Origin: Gilliamella sp. wkB7
GTDB taxonomy: Bacteria > Pseudomonadota > Gammaproteobacteria > Enterobacterales > Orbaceae
NCBI RefSeq assembly: GCF_001693435.1
Contig: NZ_CM004509.1
Location: 2,790,001 to 2,854,000 of the forward strand
DNA length: 64,000 nucleotides
Direction: 5' to 3'
Shown: positions 48,920-59,120 of the stretch, piece after piece
Numbering within the stretch: position 1 is the stretch's first letter
How the letters are laid out: every line of letters starts with the position of its first letter
Translations under genes and position numbers: made by a program
The notes under the pieces: generated by a model
What the model was told of the DNA's origin: nothing
The model's database searches: none
What the model saw: only the letters and a program-made list of their open reading frames with translations

Positions 48920-49378
48920 ATGATAGATTTTAATGCAGATATAATAAGCTACAAATCTTTGGGTAATATTGAGATTGGTCGTGATGTGGAATTTTATGCA
49001 GACGAATTATATGAAAATTTTGATGTTGAAGAAAGAATATGGGAAAAACCATATAATTCAAATGAAGTTGGATACGAACTAAAATATTTGTACTCCTTGA
49101 ATAATGGAACGATAACTATTTCTACAAATAGTAATGGTCGAATTGAAGAGCTATGGTGTAATCAAAATTATAAAGGAAAATATAGAAATAAATATAAAAA
49201 TGAATTATATGCTGGCATTACAATGGGAGAACTGCTTAATTTAACAAAAAAACAGCTTATTTTTTGGGGTGAACTTATTCTTGATGACGACTATGGTATG
49301 GCTATTACACTTCCTTCTCCATGGGATGAACTAGATGACTATTTTTTAAGATATTCCATAAGATTTAACGCTAAATGA
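48920..49378 (+). CDS. Small acidic protein, likely toxin-immunity type
   Basis: 152 residues, acidic, no signal peptide. Features: FNADIISYKSLGNIEIG, a strand pair LNNGTITISTNSNGRIEELWCNQNYKGKY, then AGITMGELLNLTKKQLIFWGELILDDDYG. The 'nngt...i..l.C...YkGk...l..GmtmgelL' pattern is one I associate with immunity proteins of polymorphic toxin loci, but I cannot name the family. It is transcribed with the SUKH gene, and its 5' end recurs in decayed form about 530 bases downstream. Confidence 0.65.
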   Translation: MIDFNADIISYKSLGNIEIGRDVEFYADELYENFDVEERIWEKPYNSNEVGYELKYLYSLNNGTITISTNSNGRIEELWCNQNYKGKYRNKYKNELYAGITMGELLNLTKKQLIFWGELILDDDYGMAITLPSPWDELDDYFLRYSIRFNAK

Positions 49379-49450
49379 GATTTATGTTGGTAATCGTGAT
49401 TGTCATCGGACAGTATATAAAAAAAGAGAAGAAAAAAATGTGGAAAGCAA

Positions 49451-49512
49451 GACGAGGTAGATAATAATACAGATATAATAAGCTCAAAATTTATAAGAAA
49501 TATTGATTTTTA
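49451..49512 (+). pseudogene. Decayed 5' fragment of a second copy of the 48920 gene
   Basis: GTAGATAATAATACAGATAT and the following AATAAGCTCAAAATTTATA track the first 55 bases of the 48920 coding region, with CAGATATAATAAGCT identical in both. The frame is then lost. It shows that this immunity gene was once present in tandem. Confidence 0.6.
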
Positions 49513-49644
49513 ATGTAATTTCAAGCTCTATTTTATTGAATATTATAATTTTATTGTAATGAAACAAATCTTTTAAGTACCCAGATTTCCATCGAGACAG
49601 ATGTCATAAGTTGTATTAAAAAAGAGCAGATGTAAGTAAATAAT

Positions 49645-50151
49645 TTAATCCAAGCTATCATTTTCCATTTCTAATTCAATTTTTTTTATCGCTTGTTCAC
49701 AGCGATAGATTCGATTATCTAATGTAGCAACTTTAATATGATCAATTGACTCTGATGAAAATTCAAATTCATATTTCATATCTTGTAATCGCCTTAGATA
49801 ATCCAAATGTCTCGAGTGTTTTTCTGCAAGTGTTTCCAGAATAACATAGTCTGTTGGCTGTTTACGTAAATATCCAGTAGCAAGCTCACGGGTAAGGGCG
49901 GTGATTTGATCAATAAGCTTTTCCGAAAAAAATTCAATTTGTGTCAATTTTTGAGAGAGTACCGCATCACAAAATGCTTGATAAGTCTGTTTTATTTTAT
50001 CAAGATAGAACTGGTTATTAGACTCGATTTTGCTTGTGTTAAACAAATGTTCATCAAAATAATGTTCTTGAAAAGATTGTTGTTCTGTTAAATTGATCTC
50101 TTGTTCAAGTGCATTTATTTGATTTTTTAATTTTTCCAAAAAATTTTGCAT
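49645..50151 (-). CDS. priC: Primosomal replication protein PriC-like
   Basis: 168 residues from ATG at 50151 (MQNFLEKLKNQ), with GAAG upstream; an in-frame TTG at 50196 would overlap yfbV and add 15 residues. The protein is wholly helical. PriC hallmarks are the central Leu/Gln heptads and the C-terminal HLDYLRRLQDMKYEFE and NRIYRCEQAIKKIELEM blocks. PriC loads DnaB at stalled forks through SSB contact. The family is weakly conserved, so the call is moderate. It follows yfbV by 13 bases. Confidence 0.72.
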   Translation of the reverse strand: MQNFLEKLKNQINALEQEINLTEQQSFQEHYFDEHLFNTSKIESNNQFYLDKIKQTYQAFCDAVLSQKLTQIEFFSEKLIDQITALTRELATGYLRKQPTDYVILETLAEKHSRHLDYLRRLQDMKYEFEFSSESIDHIKVATLDNRIYRCEQAIKKIELEMENDSLD

Positions 50152-50164
50152 GAATAAATCTTCA

Positions 50165-50638
50165 TTATTGGTTAGATGTATCATCATCTTGTCCAAAATA
50201 ATTGCCTAAATGAATTTTAGATAAGTTTATAAGTTGCATAAATGATTCAAAAGTTAATTTTTCATTTGGGTTTGCGTTAATATCTAATACCTTCTTCTCG
50301 ATGAGTTGTAATTTGATTCGGTTATAGCAATCCACTAAATTAAGGGGTAAAGGTGATTGCGAACGTCTACCCAACCAAACTATACCTTGTAATGGTAAGC
50401 TCAAGGCAAACAAAATAGTTAAGATTGTTACTGCAAGCTGCGCAGGCATATAATATTGCCATACAATCAGGCCGACAATGATTGGTGGCAAATATTTTGT
50501 TATGGTTTTTATGTGGTTAATGATTTTTAATTCAGGAAATGAATGCATCAATTGCTGATCAGTCGGACAAAGCTTCATATACCTTTGTCCAGCCTTAAAT
50601 GTATTAACTAAATTCATCTTGTTGGGATTCCTCGACAT
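50165..50638 (-). CDS. yfbV: YfbV-family membrane protein (UPF0208)
   Basis: 157 residues (E. coli 151). Two central membrane segments and the signature ALSLPLQGIVWLGRRSQSPLP match E. coli YfbV, which has been linked to limiting macrodomain mobility together with MatP; evidence for that role is limited. It sits divergently before ackA, the E. coli arrangement. Confidence 0.87.
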   Translation of the reverse strand: MSRNPNKMNLVNTFKAGQRYMKLCPTDQQLMHSFPELKIINHIKTITKYLPPIIVGLIVWQYYMPAQLAVTILTILFALSLPLQGIVWLGRRSQSPLPLNLVDCYNRIKLQLIEKKVLDINANPNEKLTFESFMQLINLSKIHLGNYFGQDDDTSNQ

Positions 50639-50812
50639 TCACTTCTTATTGTCTTAAAATAATGTCATTCAAATTGGAGACTCTCTCTATTTTATCTCAA
50701 AAAGCAAGATATCAGAAGTCACCTTAACGTAGTCACATCGATTTTAAAATCATGTGTTGAGTTACCAATTTTGATTGGTATATATCTTTTTATTCAATTT
50801 ATAGGAATTACT

Positions 50813-52018
50813 ATGTCATCAAGTAATAACGCTCTTGTTCTTAATTGCGGAAGTTCTTCATTAAAATTTGCCATTATTAACCCTGAAAATGGTGATGAGT
50901 TTTTATCTGGGTTAGCTGAATGTTTTAATCTTCCTGATGCACGTATTAAGTGGAAACTTGATGGTGTTAAGAACGAAGCTTCTTTAGGTGCTGGCGCTGC
51001 TCATAGTGAAGCAATCAGATTTATTGTTAATAGCATCTTCCCTCAAAAACCAGAATTATTAGATAGTATTAAATCTATTGGACACCGTATCGTTCACGGT
51101 GGTGAAAAATATACTCAATCTGTCGTAATCGATGATTCAGTATTAAAAGGTATTGAAGAAGCTGCAGCATTTGCACCTTTACATAATCCTGCGCATTTAA
51201 TCGGTATTCGTGAAGCTTTTGCAGAGTTCCCTCATCTAAAAACTAAAAATGTTGCCGTATTTGATACTGCATTCCATACAACTATGCCGAAAGAAGCTTA
51301 TTTGTATGCTATTCCTAACGAACTTTATACAAAACACGGTATTCGTCGTTATGGTGCACACGGTACTAGTCACTATTATGTTAGCCGTGAAGCTGCAAGA
51401 TTATTGAATAAACCAGTAGAAGAAACAAATGTAATCACTTGTCATTTAGGTAATGGTGCATCAATTACTGCTGTTAAAAACGGTAAATGCGTTGAGACTT
51501 CAATGGGCTTAACTCCACTTGAAGGTTTAGTAATGGGTACACGTAGTGGTGATATCGATCCTGCTATCATGTTCTTCTTACACGATAACTTAAATATGTC
51601 AGTTGCTGATATTAATAATCTTTTAAATAAAAAATCTGGTTTATTAGGTTTAACAGGTGTAAGTAGCGATTGCCGTTATGTAACTGACAACTATGGCAAA
51701 GATGAAAATGCAACAAATGCTTTAGATGTCTTTGTTCACCGTTTAGTTAAATACATTGGTGGTTATGCAATGCTTTTAGACGGTCGTTTAGATGCAATCG
51801 TATTTACTGGTGGTATTGGTGAAAATTCTGAAGAAGTTCGTCGTATGGCATTACAAAAATTAAGTATTCTAGGTTTTGAACTTGATCAAGAACGTAACCT
51901 TGCTGCACGTTTTGGCAAAGGTGGTACAATTACTAAAGACGGTTCTGCCGTTGCAATGGTGATTCCAACCAATGAAGAACTTGTTATTGCTCAGGATGCT
52001 GCGCGTCTAACTGCTTAA
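50813..52018 (+). CDS. ackA: Acetate kinase
   Basis: 401 residues from ATG at 50813 ([19 protein letters not shown]); an in-frame upstream ATG at 50771 would add 14 hydrophobic residues and has no ribosome binding site, while TAGGAA precedes 50813. ASKHA-fold motifs: [49 protein letters not shown] and FTGGIGENS. Makes ATP from acetyl phosphate at the end of mixed-acid fermentation. Paired with pta. Confidence 0.97.
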   Translation: MSSSNNALVLNCGSSSLKFAIINPENGDEFLSGLAECFNLPDARIKWKLDGVKNEASLGAGAAHSEAIRFIVNSIFPQKPELLDSIKSIGHRIVHGGEKYTQSVVIDDSVLKGIEEAAAFAPLHNPAHLIGIREAFAEFPHLKTKNVAVFDTAFHTTMPKEAYLYAIPNELYTKHGIRRYGAHGTSHYYVSREAARLLNKPVEETNVITCHLGNGASITAVKNGKCVETSMGLTPLEGLVMGTRSGDIDPAIMFFLHDNLNMSVADINNLLNKKSGLLGLTGVSSDCRYVTDNYGKDENATNALDVFVHRLVKYIGGYAMLLDGRLDAIVFTGGIGENSEEVRRMALQKLSILGFELDQERNLAARFGKGGTITKDGSAVAMVIPTNEELVIAQDAARLTA

Positions 52019-52028
52019 TAAACGATTA

Positions 52029-52055
52029 AAACCGCCGAAATGGCGGTTTGTTTTT
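52029..52055 (+). terminator. Intrinsic terminator or attenuator between ackA and pta
   Basis: Perfect stem AAACCGCC / GGCGGTTT with loop GAAAT, then GTTTTT. It starts 11 bases after the ackA stop and lies before the pta ribosome binding site. Confidence 0.8.
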
Positions 52056-52083
52056 ACATAAAAGAATTAAGAGGAAAATAATT

Positions 52084-54234
52084 ATGTCTCGTACTATTAT
52101 GCTAATTCCAACCGGAACCAATGTAGGGTTAACAGGTGTGAGTCTTGGTGTTATTCGAGCTATGGAGCGTCAAGGTATTAACTTAAACGTTTTTAAACCA
52201 GTTGCGCAGCCAAGAGAGGGGGGGGATGCTCCTGACAATACCACGACTTTAGTTAGTAATAACACAACAATTCCCGTTTTAAAACCACTTAAAATGAGCC
52301 ATGTTGAGAACCTATTAGGTTTAAATCAACAAGATGTATTAATGGAAGAAATTGTTGCCCTTTATGCTGAAAATACTAAAGGTGCTGATGTTGTATTAGT
52401 TGAAGGTATTGTTCCAACTGCTGATTATCCGTTTGCCAATGAATTAAATAATAACATCGCTAAAACGCTTGGCGCTGAAATAGTCTTTGTTGTTAATATG
52501 GGTAAAGACACACCAGAACAATTAAAAGATCGCATTGAAATTGCCCGTTCTAATTTTGGTGGCGTTAAAAATGAAAAAATCGTGGGTGTCATTGTTAATA
52601 AAGTAAATGCACCTGTAGAAGAGCAATCTCTTGCTCGTCCAGATGTTGCAGAAATTTACCATACTCATAAATTTGATGGTGAAAAAATCACAATTGAAGA
52701 TTTAAATCGTCATAGCCCAATTCCTGTTCTTGGTTGTATTCCTTGGAATATTGATTTAAGTGCTTGCCGTGCAATTGATATCGCTAAACATTTTGATGCC
52801 AAAATCATTAATGAAGGTTCAATTCAAAGCCGTCGTATTAAACATATCTCATTCTGCTCGCGCAGCGTGCAAAATATCATTAGTCATTTGCAACCAAATG
52901 CATTACTTGTGACTTCGGCTGACCGTTCTGATGTATTAGTAACAATCAGTTTAGCTGCTATGAATGGTGTAGCAATTGGTGGTGTATTGTTAACTGGCGG
53001 TTATGAAATTGATGAAAAAATCTATAAATTATGCCAACCAGCCTTTGATACAGGCTTACCTGTATTTACTGTTAAAACAAATACATTCCAAACTTCAATT
53101 AATTTACAACAATTCAATTTAGAAATTCCGGTTGATGACAAAGAACGTATGGATAATACACAAAACTTTGTTGCTGACCATATTGATGCAAATTGGATCA
53201 AATCATTAAATGAAGTGGTGAATTCAACTCGTCGTTTATCACCTCCTGCTTTCCGTTATCAGCTAACGGAGCTTGCACGTAATGCGAAAAAAGTGGTAGT
53301 TTTACCGGAAGGTGATGAACCAAGAACAATTAAAGCTGCAGCAATTTGTGCAGAGCGTAATATTGCAAAATGTGTACTTATTGGTAATCCTGATGAAGTT
53401 CGCAAAGTAGCAGCGTCTCAAGGCGTTACATTAGGTGCTGGCGTTGAAATTGTTGATCCAGAAAATATCCGGGAAAAATATGTACCGCGCTTAGTTGAAT
53501 TACGTAAAAATAAAGGTATGACTGAAGTTATTGCACGTGAGCAATTAGCTGACAATGTTGTACTTGGTACAATGATGCTTGAAGCTAATGAGGTTGATGG
53601 TTTAGTATCAGGTGCAGTCCATACCACTGCGAATACCATTCGCCCACCGCTACAATTAATTAAAACTGCTCCAGGTAGTTCACTTGTTTCGTCTGTCTTC
53701 TTTATGTTAATGCCAGACCAAGTTTATATCTATGGTGACTGTGCAATCAATCCAGATCCGAACGCACAAGAACTTGCAGAAATTGCTATTCAATCAGCCG
53801 ATACAGCAATTGCCTTTGGTATTGAACCACGTGTTGCGATGATCTCATATTCAACAGGTAGTTCTGGTCAAGGTGCTGATGTTGAAAAAGTGAAAGAAGC
53901 GACTCGTATTGCTCAAGAAAAACGCCCAGATCTAATGATTGATGGTCCATTACAATATGATGCAGCGGTTATGCCTGATGTGGCTAAATCTAAAGCACCA
54001 AATTCACAAGTAGCGGGTAGAGCAACCGTGTTTATCTTCCCTGATTTAAATACTGGTAATACCACATATAAAGCAGTACAACGTTCTGCTGATCTTGTAT
54101 CAATTGGTCCAATGTTACAAGGTATGCGTAAACCTGTTAATGACTTGTCTCGTGGTGCATTAGTTGACGATATCGTTTATACTATTGCATTAACAGCTAT
54201 TCAATCAGCGCAAGAGCAAAATGCTGGTAAATAG
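52084..54234 (+). CDS. pta: Phosphate acetyltransferase
   Basis: 716 residues from ATG at 52084 ([15 protein letters not shown]) with AAGAGG upstream; an in-frame start at 52048 inside the hairpin tail is rejected. Three-part long form: N-terminal P-loop/BioD-like domain, middle DRTGG domain (about 220-340) and the C-terminal PTA catalytic domain with [29 protein letters not shown] and [18 protein letters not shown]. Converts acetyl-CoA and phosphate to acetyl phosphate. Confidence 0.97.
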   Translation: MSRTIMLIPTGTNVGLTGVSLGVIRAMERQGINLNVFKPVAQPREGGDAPDNTTTLVSNNTTIPVLKPLKMSHVENLLGLNQQDVLMEEIVALYAENTKGADVVLVEGIVPTADYPFANELNNNIAKTLGAEIVFVVNMGKDTPEQLKDRIEIARSNFGGVKNEKIVGVIVNKVNAPVEEQSLARPDVAEIYHTHKFDGEKITIEDLNRHSPIPVLGCIPWNIDLSACRAIDIAKHFDAKIINEGSIQSRRIKHISFCSRSVQNIISHLQPNALLVTSADRSDVLVTISLAAMNGVAIGGVLLTGGYEIDEKIYKLCQPAFDTGLPVFTVKTNTFQTSINLQQFNLEIPVDDKERMDNTQNFVADHIDANWIKSLNEVVNSTRRLSPPAFRYQLTELARNAKKVVVLPEGDEPRTIKAAAICAERNIAKCVLIGNPDEVRKVAASQGVTLGAGVEIVDPENIREKYVPRLVELRKNKGMTEVIAREQLADNVVLGTMMLEANEVDGLVSGAVHTTANTIRPPLQLIKTAPGSSLVSSVFFMLMPDQVYIYGDCAINPDPNAQELAEIAIQSADTAIAFGIEPRVAMISYSTGSSGQGADVEKVKEATRIAQEKRPDLMIDGPLQYDAAVMPDVAKSKAPNSQVAGRATVFIFPDLNTGNTTYKAVQRSADLVSIGPMLQGMRKPVNDLSRGALVDDIVYTIALTAIQSAQEQNAGK

Positions 54235-54257
54235 TTTATATTGATGTTTCAATTTGT

Positions 54258-54281
54258 GAGAGGTTATTCAATAACCTCTCA
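54258..54281 (+). terminator. Hairpin after pta
   Basis: Stem GAGAGGTTAT / ATAACCTCTC with a 3-base loop. Only ATTTC follows, so termination efficiency is uncertain. Confidence 0.55.
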
Positions 54282-54606
54282 TTTCAACCAATCTATAACG
54301 TTTTGTCCTTTATAAAAACAAAAATAGTTAAAAATAATGTTTGTTATATATTGTTTATAGCTGTTATTGCGTTTAAATTCATTACATTTAAGAATAATTT
54401 ATTTAGTTTAATTTATTTTTAGTTTTAAGCTAATTCTATTTTCAGTGATCTAATTAAATAGTTATTTTTTGTATTTGCTCATTTCATTCATTTTTAAATG
54501 ACTAAACAAGTAATGTTTATGTCAGTAATTCTAATTTACTACATAAAAATAACTCTTATCTTTTAATAAATTGGTTTTAAATTAATGTTATTAGAGGTAA
54601 AACGAA
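54282..54606. other. Intergenic region after pta, nothing recognised
   Basis: Strongly AT-rich, no frame, no clear repeat. It ends with AGAGGTAAAACGAA, the ribosome binding site of the HlyC-like gene. Confidence 0.5.
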
Positions 54607-55083
54607 ATGAACAGTTCTAATCAAAACTTAATCCAAATCATTGCACCAAATATTTATCAAGATACTGCGTGGAATGAATCCGAAGTATTAGGCTATACCA
54701 TGTGGTTATGGAATAGAAATCCTAATTATCGAAATGCGGCGATAAGTTCAGCATTAGAAGCATTACTTCCTATCATCAAGTCTAAAAACTTTATTTTATT
54801 GATTAAAAATAATAGACCATTAGGGTACCTCAATTGGGCTTATTTGAATAAGGAAGAAGAATGGCAATATTTAAATAAAATGAAAAGTTATCTCAATTTT
54901 GTCCAATGCAACGAAAAGGATGAAACGAAAAGGCTATGGCTTTTATCTTTTTTTTGCCCATTTGGATTAAATGAAGTTTTACTCATGAAATCAATATGTA
55001 AAAAAGTATTGAAAAATAATCTTTGTTTTTTTGGTTATCACAAGTCAAAAGCAAAACCTGTTATTAAAACAGTTCAATGTTAG
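54607..55083 (+). CDS. HlyC-like toxin-activating acyltransferase homologue without catalytic residues
   Basis: 158 residues. Clear similarity to HlyC/ApxIC: SEVLGYTMWLW, LLPIIKSKNFILLIKNNRPLGYLNWAYLN and the CPFG block. HlyC-type enzymes use acyl-ACP to fatty-acylate two lysines of RTX toxins. The essential His of the family motif PLHRNW is Tyr41 here (PNYRNA), and the essential Asp of IDWIAPFG is Ser114 (LSFFCPFG). The C-terminal third is short and diverged. The product is therefore probably inactive or repurposed. No RTX toxin gene is next to it; about 0.8 kb of broken sequence follows. Confidence 0.75.
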   Translation: MNSSNQNLIQIIAPNIYQDTAWNESEVLGYTMWLWNRNPNYRNAAISSALEALLPIIKSKNFILLIKNNRPLGYLNWAYLNKEEEWQYLNKMKSYLNFVQCNEKDETKRLWLLSFFCPFGLNEVLLMKSICKKVLKNNLCFFGYHKSKAKPVIKTVQC

Positions 55084-55933
55084 GGTATATAAGCAAAGAA
55101 TTTCGAATCACATATCCAAAAAAATTAATATTATTATTGGTGCGGGCATTGTTTGTTCTGAATTGGTAAGACGTATTACTCAAGAAATAATAACAGTTTT
55201 AATTTTGTTGATTTAACCTTTTACTTATATTGCACAAAAGTGCTTATGGATTCTGTTGAGTGTGACAAAATATAATGGTAATAACAATACTGCTTGCTAC
55301 AGTAACTCAAAGTCTCATGCAAGTTTTTATATCTTAACTCAAAGCAAATTGCATGAGTAACTTATCATAATTAGGATAAATTTTGACAGCTGGCTATGAT
55401 TTATAGCGTCGCCAATGTTTGGATTAATTTTATAAAATCTAGTCACGTAGATATAAGTAAATACCAATTTGAAAAATATAATAATACTGGGGGAATTGGT
55501 AGGAACTGAAACACTCATAATTAAAGATACTTATTTATAGAATGATGCATGTTTTGAACATGATCTTGTCAATACTATACCAGAAGGTATCGAAATAATA
55601 TTAGGATTTAACAAAATGGTAATTGTTGTTTCAAATAAAAAGCAAACAATAAACTAACATCCTAATTAATATATATCTAATGAAATTATATTTACTGTAT
55701 ATATATTTCAATTATTCAGATATTTTATTTTAAATATTGATCAGTGAGTAAGCCTGCAAATCCCTCAGCCATGTTTCACCTTAATTGCAAGTTTTATTTC
55801 CCTAATTTGCTAAATATATTTTTTATGAATATTTATTACATAAAAAATACTGATACGCTATTTAAGCATAATGATTAGATGATACAATACCAAGCAATTT
55901 TTATATTGGCTTATATTTTAGGAATTGAAATTG
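55084..55933. other. Long non-coding stretch, probably decayed genes
   Basis: No intact frame. Coding-like pieces remain, for example a frame ending near 55657 that reads GELVGTETLIIKDTYL, a stop, then NDACFEHDLVNTIPEGIEI. Loss of frame on both sides fits a gene remnant. I could not assign it to RTX toxin or any other family. The right end carries the guaA promoter region. Confidence 0.45.
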
Positions 55934-57517
55934 ATGAATAAAGACATCCACCAACAGCGTATATTGATTTTGGATTTTGGTTCACAAGTAACGCAATTAA
56001 TTGCTCGAAGAGTTCGTGAAATCGGTGTGTATTGTGAACTTTGGCCATGGGATGTTTCGGAAGAAAAAATTAAACAATTTAATCCTAAAGGCATCATTTT
56101 ATCAGGTGGCCCTGAAAGTACCACCGAACAAAATAGCCCAAGAGCGCCTGAATATGTATTTAACGCTGGCGTGCCTGTGTTAGGTATCTGCTACGGTATG
56201 CAAACTATGGCAATCCAAGTAGGTCAGGGCGGACAAGTTACTGCATCTAATCAACGTGAGTTTGGTTATGCTAAAGTTGATATTGTTGCAAAATCCAAAT
56301 TAACCGAAGGTATTTTAGATAGCACAAGTGATGCGGGGTTTGAGCAACTTGATGTTTGGATGAGTCATGGCGATAAAGTTACTTCATTACCCGATACGTT
56401 TACTTTAATTGGGCAAACAGAAACATGTCCATTTGCCATTATGGCTAACGATGAAAAACAGTTTTATGGCGTGCAGTTTCATCCAGAGGTAACGCATACT
56501 GTTAAGGGATTAGAGTTATTGCAACGTTTTGTAATTGATATTTGCCAATGTGAAAAATTATGGACACCTTCCTCTATTATCACGGATGCAGTTGCTCGTA
56601 TTAAAGAAAAAGTTGGCAAAGATAAAGTATTATTAGGTCTTTCTGGTGGCGTTGATTCATCTGTTACCGCATTATTATTACATCAAGCTATTGGGGATCA
56701 GTTAACTTGTGTCTTTGTTGATCATGGTTTACTGCGTTTAAATGAAGCAAAGCAAGTAATGGAGATGTTTGGTGATAAATTTGGTTTAAATATTATTGCT
56801 GTTAATGCAGAAAACCGTTTTATGGCTGCATTAAAAGGCGAAACCGATCCAGAAGCTAAACGTAAAATTATTGGTCGTGAATTTATTGCCGTTTTTGATG
56901 AAGAAGCAGCAAAATTAAAAGATGTCAAATGGCTTGCTCAAGGAACCATCTATCCTGATGTTATTGAATCCGCTGCTGCTGACACAGGTAAAGCTCATGT
57001 CATCAAATCTCACCATAATGTGGGTGGTTTACCTGAAGATATGAAAATGGGCTTAGTTGAACCATTACGTGAATTATTCAAAGACGAGGTACGTAAAGTC
57101 GGTCTGGAGCTCGGTTTACCTTACGATATGCTTTATCGCCATCCATTCCCGGGACCGGGTTTAGGTGTTCGGGTATTGGGTGAGGTAAAAAAAGAGTATT
57201 GTGATTTATTAAGACAAGCCGATGCGATTTTTATCGAAGAACTTTACAAAGCCGATTTATATCACAAAGTTAGCCAAGCATTTACCGTATTTTTACCAGT
57301 ACGCTCGGTTGGTGTCATGGGCGATGGACGCAGATATGATTGGGTTGTCTCACTGCGTGCTGTTGAAACAATCGACTTCATGACCGCCCACTGGGCTCAT
57401 CTTCCATACGACTTTTTAGGAAGGGTATCGAACCGCATTATCAATGAAGTAAATGGCATATCACGAGTTGTATACGACATAAGCGGAAAACCACCTGCGA
57501 CTATAGAGTGGGAGTAA
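55934..57517 (+). CDS. guaA: GMP synthase (glutamine-hydrolysing)
   Basis: 527 residues (E. coli 525), ATG at 55934 with GGA upstream; a TTG in frame at 55925 adds three residues. N-terminal class I glutamine amidotransferase with catalytic Cys86 in GICYGMQ and FHPEVTHT; then the PP-loop ATP pyrophosphatase ([11 protein letters not shown]) and the C-terminal dimerisation domain ending [12 protein letters not shown]. Converts XMP to GMP. guaB, its usual upstream partner, is not present here. Confidence 0.97.
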   Translation: MNKDIHQQRILILDFGSQVTQLIARRVREIGVYCELWPWDVSEEKIKQFNPKGIILSGGPESTTEQNSPRAPEYVFNAGVPVLGICYGMQTMAIQVGQGGQVTASNQREFGYAKVDIVAKSKLTEGILDSTSDAGFEQLDVWMSHGDKVTSLPDTFTLIGQTETCPFAIMANDEKQFYGVQFHPEVTHTVKGLELLQRFVIDICQCEKLWTPSSIITDAVARIKEKVGKDKVLLGLSGGVDSSVTALLLHQAIGDQLTCVFVDHGLLRLNEAKQVMEMFGDKFGLNIIAVNAENRFMAALKGETDPEAKRKIIGREFIAVFDEEAAKLKDVKWLAQGTIYPDVIESAAADTGKAHVIKSHHNVGGLPEDMKMGLVEPLRELFKDEVRKVGLELGLPYDMLYRHPFPGPGLGVRVLGEVKKEYCDLLRQADAIFIEELYKADLYHKVSQAFTVFLPVRSVGVMGDGRRYDWVVSLRAVETIDFMTAHWAHLPYDFLGRVSNRIINEVNGISRVVYDISGKPPATIEWE

Positions 57518-57553
57518 AGATTTTTTTAGTTGTTAATTATAATTAGTGTATGT

Positions 57554-57590
57554 AAAAGCCAGTGATATTAGTTATATCACTGGCTTTTTT
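57554..57590 (+). terminator. Intrinsic terminator after guaA
   Basis: Perfect 15-base stem AAAAGCCAGTGATAT / ATATCACTGGCTTTT with a 5-base loop, then TT. Confidence 0.92.
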
Positions 57591-57735
57591 AATTATCTAA
57601 TTTAGTATTGCTTATTTTTTTACAAATTTATATTATTATTTTATTAAATTCTAGCAGAAGTTAGATCCTTTTTTAGAATTAATTAGGAATTAGTTTTTTA
57701 TATTATAGAAGAAATTATAAACATGGTGAAGCACA

Positions 57736-59082
57736 ATGGATGATACATGGTTTTTTAGATTAATTTCTTTTGTTGAAAGGAAAGGTTGTATAATTCTTCA
57801 GTTTGATTCCGAGATGGTTGAAAGGGCATCATTATCTAAACATGGCCTTAATGAGTTTACCAAAACTTACCCTCATGATTTAACTCAAAAAATATCACCG
57901 CCATTAGTTTGTTTTATTTTATACCAACCACTTGAATCATGCAAAACCCAATTAAATATAGGTGTACTGAGTTCAAATGCTGCAATTTCAACGTTTGAAA
58001 GTAGAATTAAGTATAAAAATGGCAAAAAATTATTTAGTAGCTTAAAAGATCTGTTATATGAGAATTACGATTTGGCTTTGAGTGAAATATTATCAATAAA
58101 GAAACAAGTCACTTATGTAAAACCAAATCTTAGCGTGAAATTAATAGAGTTGTTGAGTAGTTTTACTAGTAATCATAATTCTTTACAATATATATCTGAA
58201 TCTCTCAATACTCCAACAAAATACAGTAATAATTCAGCCTTGCAAGAGGATGCAATTCAAACAGCATTAAGAGCATTTGGTATTAATAACAATGAATTTG
58301 CTTTAGATATCACTTTGATGGAAGATAAATCTACAGGATTGCTTAGATTAAAGGATAAAAGCGATTTAATATCAGAAAACTTCGGAGATCCTGAATTAAA
58401 ACTTTTGAAACCTACTAGATTTATTGAAGATAATGCCATTACTAAAGATGTTTACTCCTTATTATCGAAGTATTCTTTAGAAATAAATTCACTAACAGGT
58501 AAAGCATTATTTGAAAAAAATGGTGAGTATCTAGAAATTTACACCGCAAATAGAACAACTTTGGAACAAGCATTAGGTGTTGATTTAATTTATATTAATT
58601 TAACTCAAAAAAACACGGTCATGGTGCAATATAAAATGTTAGAACAAAATGAGAATTCAACACAAAGAGATTGGATTTATTATCCTAATGAAAAAATGAG
58701 GGATGAACTTACTCGAATGCGACTTTTTAATCAATGTTTAGGACCTGATACTAATGAATATCGTCTTAATAAAAGTGCATTTTACCTTAAATTTGTAAAA
58801 CGTGATGCCGCATTAAAAAATGGATCTATTATTCTTCCACTAGACCATTATGAAAAAATTGTAGATAGTTCAAGAGCAAGAGGTCCCAGAAAAGGAGTAA
58901 GAATTAGTTACAATCAACTAAAAGGGCAATATTTAAGGCAAGGCCCTTTTTTAGGGTTAATTCAATCAGGGTATATTGGAAGTTATAGCAAAACGACTGG
59001 AGCATTGAGAACGATAATTAATGAAATAATTGATGATAATAGATCTGTCATTACGGCAATTCAGCGGCAAGCAAAAGCATAA
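57736..59082 (+). CDS. Uncharacterised 448-residue protein
   Basis: Not recognised. No signal peptide or membrane segment. It is mixed alpha/beta with no P-loop, HNH or PD-(D/E)xK motif that I can see. Recognisable blocks are IGVLSSNAAISTFESRIKY-like LNIGVLSSNAAIS near residue 75, LTRMRLFNQCLGPDTNEYRL near 335, and a basic C-terminal GPRKGVRISYNQLKGQ. Base usage is AT-rich like the neighbours. It is flanked by the guaA terminator and converges on a HEPN-type gene, an accessory-region setting that makes a defence function possible but unproven. Confidence 0.6.
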   Translation: MDDTWFFRLISFVERKGCIILQFDSEMVERASLSKHGLNEFTKTYPHDLTQKISPPLVCFILYQPLESCKTQLNIGVLSSNAAISTFESRIKYKNGKKLFSSLKDLLYENYDLALSEILSIKKQVTYVKPNLSVKLIELLSSFTSNHNSLQYISESLNTPTKYSNNSALQEDAIQTALRAFGINNNEFALDITLMEDKSTGLLRLKDKSDLISENFGDPELKLLKPTRFIEDNAITKDVYSLLSKYSLEINSLTGKALFEKNGEYLEIYTANRTTLEQALGVDLIYINLTQKNTVMVQYKMLEQNENSTQRDWIYYPNEKMRDELTRMRLFNQCLGPDTNEYRLNKSAFYLKFVKRDAALKNGSIILPLDHYEKIVDSSRARGPRKGVRISYNQLKGQYLRQGPFLGLIQSGYIGSYSKTTGALRTIINEIIDDNRSVITAIQRQAKA

Positions 59083-59120
59083 CTTTTATGATAATTATAT
59101 AGATTAAAATACAAAATAAT

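Noticed and set aside
55031-55216. 61-codon frame overlapping the end of the HlyC-like gene
   Set aside because: It starts inside the HlyC-like frame without a ribosome binding site and shows no recognisable domain; treated as part of the decayed stretch.
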